A DNA stretch of 64,000 bases from Rhyzopertha dominica (Eukaryota > Arthropoda > Insecta > Coleoptera > Bostrichidae), in assembly GCA_025024175.1 (NCBI GenBank), contig QCXZ01000053.1:10540001-10604000 (forward strand). Reading direction: 5' to 3'. The position numbers were made by a program, and so were the translations under genes. The notes under the pieces are model-generated. The model saw only the letters and a list, made by a program, of their open reading frames with translations. It searched no databases and was not told the origin of the DNA. Below are positions 56,185-64,000 of the stretch, piece after piece (within the stretch, counting starts at the first letter, position 1; each line of letters begins with the position of its first letter).

Positions 56185-56504
56185 ATGAGGCATGCAAGTT
56201 TTATTGCTCGGACAGTACTTGTTCAAAACAACGATGTGGAAGCAGCTTGCAGAGTTCTAAACAGAATCCTTGGTCGTGAAGACATCCTAGACCAATACCG
56301 TAGAACTCGTTTCTATGAGAAGCCATATCAAGTAAGTAATAAAAGTTGTACTATACAGTCAATAACAACAATCACAATATTTTTTAGTTCCGCAGGAGAA
56401 TTAATTTCGAAAGATGCAAGTCTATTTACAATGAAGATATGGACAGAAAGATACAGTTTGTTTTAAGGAAGAATAGAGTAGATCCTTTTCCAGGTTGTCA
56501 TTGA
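56185..56504 (+). CDS. mRpS21: Mitochondrial ribosomal protein S21, two exons
   Basis: The product is bS21m of the mitochondrial small ribosomal subunit. Exons 56185-56331 and 56388-56504 join at phase 0 (CAA|GTAAGT, TTTTTAG acceptor) to 87 aa, the same length as the human protein. The start MRHASFIARTVLVQNNDVE, LNRILGRE, QYRRTRFYEKPYQ, FRRRINFERCKSIYNED and RKNRVDPFPGC are family features. The intron is 56 bp. A candidate poly(A) signal AATAAA is at 56742-56747. The gene diverges from TFAM. Confidence 0.94.
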
Positions 56505-57338
56505 TGTAATAATTTGTATTGTTATGTTAGAGATAATAATTGTAAAATAGAAATATATGAAAAATAGAATACTTATCGGTTAATTAATGCCATCTAATTT
56601 ATAGAGTAAGTTTTAAAAAATCACAGAATTAGATCGGGTTTCATGCTGATTATGCTAGGTGGTGCAAAAAACAACTCCATCAGTTTTTGTCTGTTGGCAC
56701 TACGTCTCTTGTGCTGACAGACTACTGAGTACTGTATTAACAATAAAACTGTATTCTGCTCTAATGTTCACAATTAACACGACAAAGTAGGTTTTTGATT
56801 CAAATTCCTAGACCCACATAGGTATAGATTCGTACTAGAACGAAAATATTATTGAATTACATTTGTATATTTGCCAGAATGGACAGTATTTTTTACACCA
56901 AACACGCAGCTTCATTGAGTTAAAATCATATTTATAACTTTCAAGTAGGTAGCGGAAAAATTGCATCCTTAATAAGACAAATACGATTTTTTGCAATATA
57001 GTTTTAGACATGCAAGGGTACAAAAATTCACACAGAGATAAAAATTGGTATCAATTTTCGGAACACCATCATAAATGAATGCTGAAAAGTACCAATCGAT
57101 CTTGTACCTGGAAAAATTTTTATTCAAGGTCAAAGGTCTCAGAAATGTGTTTGTGTTTTTCAGCAAAACGGTGTTTTATCATAAAATTAGGTCAGACAAA
57201 ATTTGTAGGTCGTATAATTATCTACAAAAAAAATCTCAATACTTTTTTCCTAACAGCCACCGTTTCTGAGATATAACGATTCTAAAAATTGAAAAAGCTG
57301 TAATCTTCATGATATGCACACATTTCCACGCCACCTGT

Positions 57339-58530
57339 GAGGTAGTGTACTTGGCGCGTTTTTTTTAACGTGGTTTCCCCGGTAGGCCTATTCCACGGTC
57401 TATTGTAATCATGTTTAATTTAAAACTATTGAATAACAAAAAATTATAGTATTATTCGGAATTATAAAAGCAGTATAGATTTAAAAAAAAATCATTATTA
57501 TTAATACTTTTGCTTCATCTTCTTCCTGTTCTTCTCCTTCTTCTTGATTGGTTGAACAGTAATCATAATACTATGGCTAATATTAGTGCATACTAATTTT
57601 ACATATAATCGTTTACTTTTAAAATCACTTGCTCCAAAACATGTCAGTGACTCTGGACTTTCATTGTTTAAATCTTCAAATATACGCACTGGTGGTGAGT
57701 AATTAGAATTATGGAACATACCATGCTTGATTCAAAATTATTCAACAGATAATACTTCCGCTTCATTTTCTTCTTGTTCTTCTCCTTCTTCTACTTCTTG
57801 TTAAATGTGTCAGCCTGCGAGGTAGTGTACTTGGCGCGTTTTTTTTAACATGGTTCCCCGGTAGGGCTATTCCACGATCTATTGTGATCCTGTTTAATTT
57901 AAAACTATTGAATAATAAAAAATTATAGTATTGTGAATGATGAAAGCAGTATAAATTAAAAAAAACGGGAAAATTCTTCGTCAGTTTCATAATTGTCTAA
58001 TACATTCACTTTATTTTCTTCTTGTTCTTCTTCTTCTATTTCTTGTTAAATGTGTCAGCCTGCAAGGCTGTACATGCCACTGTTTTTTTGTAACGTGGTT
58101 CCCCGGTAGGCCTATTGCACGCTCTATTGTGATCCTGTTTAATTTAAAACTATTGAATAATAAAAAATTATAGTATTGTGAATGATGAAAGCAGAATAAA
58201 TTTAAAAAAACGGGAAAATTCTTCGTCACATAATCATCTAATACTTCTGCTTTATTTTCTTCTTGTTCTTCTCCTTCTTCTACTTCTTGTTAAATGTGTC
58301 AGACTGTGAGGTTTTTTTAATGTGGTTTCCCGGTAGGCCTATTCCCTGGTCTATTGTGATTGTGTTTAATTTAAAACTATTGAATAATAAAAAATTATAG
58401 TATTGTGAATGATGAAAGCAGTATAAATTTAAAAAACTGGGGAAAATTCTTCGTCAGATTCATAATCGTCTAATACTTCCGCATCATTTTCTTCTTGTTC
58501 TTCTCCTTCTTCTTCTTGCTGGATGCAAAC
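57339..58530 (-). repeat. Tandem repeat of about 240 bp carrying acidic coding segments
   Basis: Units begin at about 57339, 57819, 58061 and 58305. The spacing is 480, 242 and 244 bp, and the first interval includes an extra non-unit segment. Shared blocks are GGTTCCCCGGTAGGCCTATT, TGTTTAATTTAAAACTATTG and ATTATAGTATT. On the minus strand each junction encodes a near-identical acidic peptide, for example QEEEGEEQEENDAEVL and YESDEEFS, in five places (about 57501, 57740, 57965, 58205, 58443). It appears to come from the decayed gene at 57501-59115. Confidence 0.7.
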
Positions 58531-59115
58531 TGAAAGGCCTAATAGTAATTTAGACTTAAAAGACCTTGGCCGAACAGCAGTCATAATACTATGGCTAATA
58601 TTAGTGCATACTATAATTTTGAATGATCTAAATTAGTTTATTTTTTAAAATCACTCAGTCAAAAAAATGTGTCAGCAACTCTGAAATTTCATTGTTTAAA
58701 TTTTCAAATATAAGAAATGGTGGGGAGTAGTTAGATTTATCGAACAGTGTGAATTGAATATCTTCACGGATGATTACTGCAGCAGCTTCTAGAATCCTGA
58801 ATCGTTTGTCTTTTTCATTAACTTTTTTTTCTCGTACCAAGCTTGATTGAAAATTTCATGATTGTCTATTACGCATTATGAATGTTGATGCTCCTGATTT
58901 TTCAGTGATAATAATTTTATTACCATACTTCAGCTTTAATCGTACCTTCAGCGTCCTATAATTTAATGTTATATTTTTGCAAAGATTTTTTCAATTCGTT
59001 TAAAGTAAACTGACAGTTATCACTATTTTCGATATAAGTGAAATTTCCCTCTATTGCCAGATTCGTAGTTTCATCTTGATTAGCATCGACTTTATCCCCA
59101 GAGGGCGGTTTCTAG
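57501..59115 (-). pseudogene. Decayed unrecognised gene, probably of mobile-element origin
   Basis: On the minus strand KPPSGDKVDANQDE then CQFTLNELKKSLQKYNIK (about 58970-59110) is followed by DKRFRILEAAAVIIREDIQF and SNYSPPFLIFENLNNEI (about 58655-58830), with stops between. The second block recurs in diverged form at 57600-57720. Proteins of this look occur as uncharacterised, repeated ORFs in insect genomes. I cannot name a family or function. The frame is broken. Confidence 0.4.
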
Positions 59116-59379
59116 AAGGAATTATAGCAATAATTATGATACTCAGAATTCGATTCAAGCAATAACAGCTTTTGCCATAGTATCAGAATGAATCCGAGCT
59201 ACTTCTAGAATCGAATGTTTGAATGAAAGTGTACTTACGTTGAAGATTTTACGATGACAATCCAAGGAATCTCATGCTCTTCATTCAATTTCTTGCCGCA
59301 AAATAAACATAATTATTCAAAACGAAGAGCTGATTCATTTAGGTGCGCTGTAGCATTCTAGTCACCGAACTCAATAAAG

Positions 59380-59385
<6 letters not shown>

Positions 59386-59443
<58 letters not shown>
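59386..59443. repeat. (AT)n microsatellite
   Basis: There are about 29 AT units. They lie between inverted flanks ACCGAACTCAATAAA (about 59364) and TTTATAGAGTTCGGT (about 59472), so the whole block can form a cruciform. The length may be inexact in a draft assembly. Confidence 0.95.
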
Positions 59444-59446
<3 letters not shown>

Positions 59447-59499
59447 CATATCATACTTATTATTATTATATTTTATAGAGTTCGGTATAACTGTGGGTA

Positions 59500-59562
59500 C
59501 AACGAACAACGCCTTCTCAACATTATGTTGAGGTTGAGAAGGCGCTAGTTCGTTGTTCGTTG
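59500..59562. repeat. Strong stem-loop
   Basis: CAACGAACAACG and CCTTCTCAACAT at the left pair with ATGTTGAGGTTGAGAAGG and CGTTGTTCGTTG at the right, with a short asymmetric bulge. It lies 60 nt after the AT repeat. Confidence 0.6.
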
Positions 59563-59804
59563 GCTCTACGGTCTACACTCTAGTACGAAACTACAAAGTA
59601 CGAAAAGTACTTATAAGTACTATGGATAAGTACGATAGTAGGCACAACGTGGATGGTTGATGTGGTCGAAGTTAGCCACGGAAACGGAATAAAAAAGAGA
59701 ATAGATCACTGCTTCAACACAGAGTCTAATTGGAGTCTAATGTCAACAACCAACAACGTCAGTTTGTCAATTTCCAACTGTCAACTTCATCACTTTTTTT
59801 TAAT

Positions 59805-60298
59805 ATGATGGATCCGTGGTCGATTGCAGTTTGCCACCAGGAAACTGTTATTCTTACAAGTACTTCAGATCTATCGCCGAGTAATTGCCATTTGGCCTTC
59901 GAAGACAATTTTAAACCCAGCGTAGCTTTCGAAAAATTACCAGATTCCGACGAGTATTTAGCTGTACTAGGTAATTATATTGTTTCCTACTAATGAGTTT
60001 GTTTACTAATGCGCAATCTGTTCATTGATTAGAGGAAAAGCTGAAGAAACTGAAATCCGACCCGAATATTCTCCGCCAGCTGGCAGAAAAACGGGAGGCT
60101 TGTATGCAACAGTTGCTCGAAGGTGACATACAAGTTGAAGAAACCGCAGCGCTAGACACCCTCTTGCCAAATTCGGTTTTCTTAAGGACTGTATTCCCAC
60201 ATAAACAGGCGCTCACCCAGGGAGAAGCCGTGGATTTAGTGAAATACGATCAGCTACTGTCAGACTCTGACGTAGANACAGAAAGTGTCAAAAATTAN
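59805..60298 (+). CDS. CCDC32: CCDC32-like protein, two exons
   Basis: Exons 59805-59970 and 60033-60298 join (CTAG|GTAATT, GATTAG acceptor) to 143 aa. The start is the ATG at 59805 (MMDPWSIAVCH); upstream codons depend on a TTG. The core DSDEYLAVLEEKLKKLK followed by LRQLAEKREACMQQLL matches the coiled-coil of CCDC32 (human DSEVYLASLEKKLRRIK, then LAQAKKECWDRFL). CCDC32 is known as a cytosolic cofactor in assembly of the AP-2 clathrin adaptor. The stop is inferred: codon 60296-60298 reads TAN. If N is a pyrimidine the frame would run on into sepiapterin reductase. Other N bases lie close by. Only the short core supports the family name. Confidence 0.6.
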
Positions 60299-60325
60299 AC
60301 GTGGTTGCTGTCACTACTAGGTACG

Positions 60326-61126
60326 ATNTCTGNTACTGCAGTAGATTTGTCTAAAAAGGCACTAGTTTTTGTGACCGGTGCATCCCGTGGAATTGGCAAA
60401 GCAATTGCAATTGAGTTGGCCAAAATCGTTGCTGACAATTCAGCGTTTGTATTAACCGCACGTTCTAAAGCTAATTTGACTCAAACATGTGATCAGATAG
60501 CGGAAATTAATCGTTCAATACAGAAGTTGCCGTTTGGTTTAGATTTTGGGAATGCTAAAGAAGTAGATTACAAGGAACTTTTAGAAAACGTAGCTGAAAA
60601 TGTTGATTTGAGCAGCTTTGGAACTTCTATATTCTTCCATAATGCGGGTTACGTTGGTGAGCTCAGAAAGGCTACTTGTTTGAAGAGTTTGCAAACGTGG
60701 AGAGACTATTACGACGTTAACTTGTTCTCGGTAGCTATTTTGAATTGTTTTTTTATTGAGAAAGTTCGTGGCATAATTCCAAAAGTCGTTCTTGTTAACA
60801 TAACTTCTTTGGTTGGGCGTAAGCCATACAAAGACATGGTTCTTTATGGGTCGGGAAAGGCCGCTAGAGATTTGTATTTTCAAACGTTAGCCATTGAAGA
60901 ACCTGATTTGTTGGTGTTGAATTATTCTCCTGGTCCCGTAGACACCGACATGTATAACAGCATAATCGAAACGGCAGAAAGTGCTGAAATTCGAAATCTT
61001 TTCAAGGAGGTAAAAGAAAATAAGACGGTTTTAAGTCCAGAGCAGACGGTTTCAAAGCTGTTGGGTATTTTGAAGGAAGGAAAGTTTAAATCTGGACAAA
61101 TCATCGATTACTTTGATAGAATTTAA
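60326..61126 (+). CDS. Spr: Sepiapterin reductase
   Basis: This short-chain dehydrogenase performs the final NADPH-dependent reduction to tetrahydrobiopterin, the cofactor of aromatic amino-acid hydroxylases. The likely start is ATN at 60326 (N probably G), giving 266 aa (human 261). VTGASRGIGKAIAIELA (16-32) is the NADPH-binding motif and FHNAGYVG (105-111) the NAG motif. The catalytic triad is Ser161 (NITS), Tyr174 and Lys178 (YGSGK). LNYSPGPVDTDM and the C-terminal IIDYFDRI, with the substrate-binding Asp typical of the family, are present. It is a single exon. It starts 27 nt after the presumed stop of the CCDC32-like gene and no promoter space is left, so a shared dicistronic mRNA is likely. 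Confidence 0.9.
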   Translation, partial: XSXTAVDLSKKALVFVTGASRGIGKAIAIELAKIVADNSAFVLTARSKANLTQTCDQIAEINRSIQKLPFGLDFGNAKEVDYKELLENVAENVDLSSFGTSIFFHNAGYVGELRKATCLKSLQTWRDYYDVNLFSVAILNCFFIEKVRGIIPKVVLVNITSLVGRKPYKDMVLYGSGKAARDLYFQTLAIEEPDLLVLNYSPGPVDTDMYNSIIETAESAEIRNLFKEVKENKTVLSPEQTVSKLLGILKEGKFKSGQIIDYFDRI

Positions 61127-62940
61127 TTTTGATTCTTGCTTAAATTTCGGACATTCCTTATTTAGTTTAGTCAGCACTTAAAAACGTTTTGTGTGGGATA
61201 GAGAATCACTATGTACAAGGNATTGAACAGCATAAGGTTTGCATTTTATTNGTTTGAAATGTATTTTTTATGACTTAAAATCTGGGTAATATTTTGTTAT
61301 TTTTTTCTTTTGAGATTTGGACTAATTAAATTTCATATATGTCTTTAAAGGCTTGTTTCNAAAAAATAGTTATTTATTATTATAAACTTTTGTAATTTTA
61401 TATATCCACCATTCTTATTATTGGGTATTGGAAGTAAAAAATTTGCTTACTTAAACACGACTTTTTAATTGTGTAAATCATAATTGCCTGGGTAGTTTAG
61501 CATTTAGGGCCAGTTGTACAAAGACGGTTCAAATTAGATCCGAGATCAACTTGCGGCCGTTGCCTAGCAACGCTATGAATCTGTGGTTCTAATTGGTGTC
61601 ACTATAGTTACGATGGTGGGTTAAGCCCGGATTAGATTTGAATAACGTTTGTGCAACTGAGCCTTATGATTTTTTTAGTTTTGCTCTTTGTAATGATTGA
61701 CAAATTCGTTTCCTCAAAACATGCAGTAACCATAGCCAAAGTATAGACATTTACTTCATATACAGTAGTGACAAAGAGATCCATGAGTGATCTCATGACC
61801 TTGCCACTGTCTGCCATTTTGGGGGTAGTACAATTATATGAAATTCAAAACTTTCCTACCTTAATTAAATTCTGCATGCAGGGTTTTCATAGACTTATAT
61901 TCATAAATCAAATAAAAGCAATATGCTGCAGGGTTGTTTGTTAGAGAAGGTTTTTTTTTGTAAATGCTCTAGTCTGCCGTCTATTTTGTAAATCATTTGG
62001 GAAATTACAATCATGAGAAAGAAGCTCTGTAATTCCTATATAGAGTGGGTCCTTTCTTCCCAAAACTGCTCAGTCACAAAAAAATTTCTCGCCTTTATTG
62101 CTAAAAATCCAACAAAGTGTTTGCTTTTGGAAAATAAATGTGCAAAAATTAATACATACCGTTTGCACCTTTGGGAAAACAAAAAGTTCAAGTTACGGTT
62201 ATTGCGTCTATTGTTCTTTCATTTCCAAAAAAGCACACGAAAACCCACCCTTCACTTTCATTTTATTTAAATACGCTGACATGTTGACACAATGAAAATA
62301 ACTGAGCAATCAGCTGGGAATGGCCATTTTGCGGGTAGTACAAAAACACACGTGCACATTAATCTAGCGACCAATTTGATTGTTTATCGCTACTGTACGA
62401 AGTAAATGTCTAGACTGTGCTAGAGCAGTCCATATATGAATACATTCTAAACATTTTATTACTAATATTTATTGAACATAAGCATTTATTGACATTTTAC
62501 TATGCATTTTTAATGGAGCTGACAGTTCAAGTCCATCAACAGACATTTCAAGCAAGACCTTTTCATAGTTTTATTACCAGGGCAAAAGTTTTACCTTACA
62601 TTTCAACCATACATAATTCTTTTTTAACATACAGTAGAAATCATTTATAGTGACCACCAATGGATCACACAAAGTAGTTCGTCATATCAGTGTGTTGTTA
62701 TGAAAATCAAGGGAAAATATGCTGTTGTTATATATCTAAAACTACAAAATATACACAGAAGATTATTTTTGAGGAAATAAATGTGTAATTCGGTTTTGCT
62801 TTCAGTTGTATTCTCTCAATGACTCATTTTTCTGTTTGTATTTAACCTATTTGCTATTGTATTGAATGAAAAATAGATCAATAATGTTTACATCTCCGTC
62901 ATTGCATCATTCTTGGATGGTGTTTTCAATTTCAGACATT
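61127..62940. other. Intergenic DNA downstream of sepiapterin reductase
   Basis: Apart from a MITE at 61507-61663 no feature was recognised. Two similar segments, 61735-61840 and the complement of about 62310-62420, share a GACATTTACTTC block and a GCCATTTTG-GGGTAGTACAA block, suggesting an old repeat pair. Short ORFs show no family resemblance. Confidence 0.4.
61507..61663. mobile_element. Short MITE with GTTG-ACAAA-type termini
   Basis: GGGCCAGTTGTACAAA with TTCAAATTAGATCCG at the left is complementary to CGGATTAGATTTGAA with GTTTGTGCAACTGAGCC at the right, with a few mismatches over about 37 nt. The whole element is 157 bp. It is noncoding and relatively GC-rich in the centre. Confidence 0.7.
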
Positions 62941-62949
62941 TATATCAGT

Positions 62950-64000
62950 ATCCCCTTGAGCGCCTGCTTCGAGTTCCATTAATATTTCTTTGTTACTTAA
63001 GTTTCCAGTAATTTCTACATCACTAACCATATCTAAGAAATTTTGCTAGACTTCTTCAGAGACAATATTTGCCAAATAGGGTTGTGACAATGGAATGTTG
63101 TCGTCACTTTGATTTTCTTGTTCATATCGAAGACGCATTTGTGCTAGTGTCAGTTCATCTTCTTCATCAAAATCTTCATTACCTGACCAAAATCCAGCAT
63201 AATTAAAACAGTGGTTAATTATGGTGTGCTTTACACTGTTCCAGGCTTTTGATAGGAATACCATTGCAGCCAGAATATTTAATTGACAGGTTTTGTGATT
63301 TAAGCAGTTTAAGTAAGTTTTCTAAACTCAGATTATGCCCGTATCCATCTGTTTTAGTACAACTATTATTGTGTTTGCCGGCAGGAACACTAGTTTGATA
63401 CGTGNAGGTGTGCTGAACAGTTATCTCTGTCCAGCAAAAAAAGTGTTTTATCCCATCCTTGAAAAATTTTTTCGAATAACTGGGAAGTCACACATGCTTT
63501 GTTATTTAATTCATAATGAACCGGTAGGGAGTTAAAATTGCCATATTGACCACAACAAGCACCAAAGGTGGTTATTTAAAGAATAACTCTGTTTCATCGG
63601 CATCAAAAATTTTGACCAAATTATACGTAGCCAGTCGCTCCATTTGATACTGTCACTGCCTCACCTCAAATTTCTCAAAAACAATATTGGGTTGATTTCT
63701 AAATAGCTGAATACATCCTGAGGTGTACTGAAAAAGATTCACGTTTATTTTTTTGGCGAATTCAGATCCTTTTCTTTGCAATAATAACGCCTCGTCAATC
63801 GATGTACATATTATTACAAGGTCTTACCGTCTTAGTTCTAAATTTGCATTGTCGAAACTTGTTCTAATTTCCTCTCAATTTTTCCACGTGGTTGAAATAT
63901 TTTAGTAAACATACTTTAATAGCTAATTGAATTTTGCTTACTTTTAATTCAGATGCCAATGCAACGTTTGATTCATTATTTTCAAGCCTGGCAATTGTAG
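62950..64000 (-). pseudogene. Decayed pogo/Tigger-type transposase
   Basis: The minus strand, entering from the right edge, shows in order and across frameshifts: LENNESNVALASELKVSK (CENP-B-like helix-turn-helix, near 63940-63990), RKGSEFAKKINVN, a decayed FDADETELFFK (DDE start, near 63580-63600), SQLFEKIFQGW, LFLLDRDNCSAHL (second acidic motif, near 63410-63450), and an open end SKAWNSVKHTIINHCFNYAG with an acidic tail to about 63046. These are the landmarks of DDE_1 pogo/Tigger transposases. Inactive. It may extend beyond the window. Confidence 0.7.

Noticed and set aside
59343..59531. ORF running through the AT microsatellite (poly Ile-Tyr)
   Set aside because: It is an artefact of the dinucleotide repeat.
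60104..60325. A single 340-codon frame joining the CCDC32-like end to sepiapterin reductase
   Set aside because: The frame is open only because N bases hide codons 60296-60298 and 60326-60328. Sepiapterin reductase begins naturally at 60326, and the upstream part belongs to a different family. Kept as a finding, not as one gene.

Overview
This is an AT-rich, intron-rich nuclear segment from an insect, read from draft assembly (scattered N bases). Insect-type proteins point there: a 332-aa cytosolic GAPDH, a STING without the vertebrate C-terminal tail, sepiapterin reductase and TFAM. A beetle or another holometabolous insect is my best guess, but nothing fixes the order.

Layout, left to right. 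UTP14 (-, first coding exon only, 2273-3151) and an intronless RpL19 (+, 3643-4230) diverge from a 0.5-kb promoter. GAPDH (-, 8795-17041, four coding exons) follows after 4.5 kb of transposon debris. A gene-poor stretch (17.6-25.2 kb) leads to STING (-, 25222-36870, seven coding exons that join in frame to 352 aa). CAMLG/GET2-like (+, 39115-39848) diverges from STING. TFAM (-, 43799-54022) has three coding exons, the last two split by a 9.4-kb intron packed with transposons. Next come mRpS21 (+, 56185-56504), a CCDC32-like gene (+, 59805-60298) and sepiapterin reductase (+, 60326-61126), the last two only 27 nt apart. The right end holds a decayed pogo-type transposase.

Functionally this is mostly housekeeping: ribosome biogenesis (UTP14, RpL19), glycolysis (GAPDH), mitochondrial DNA and translation (TFAM and mRpS21, head to head), tail-anchored protein insertion (CAMLG), adaptor assembly (CCDC32) and tetrahydrobiopterin synthesis (SPR). 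The exception is STING, the cyclic-dinucleotide receptor of innate immunity. It was found by assembling short exons that no single ORF reveals.

The rest is a mobile-element landscape: Penelope-like elements (one an inverted head-to-head pair with target-site duplication and hammerhead-like ribozyme cores), two hAT elements with 8-bp duplications, a large inverted-repeat element of the mariner superfamily with nested insertions, LINE, gypsy and copia remnants, MITEs, a 0.85-kb dispersed repeat in three copies, and several strong palindromes. I saw no rRNA, tRNA, CRISPR or viral genes.
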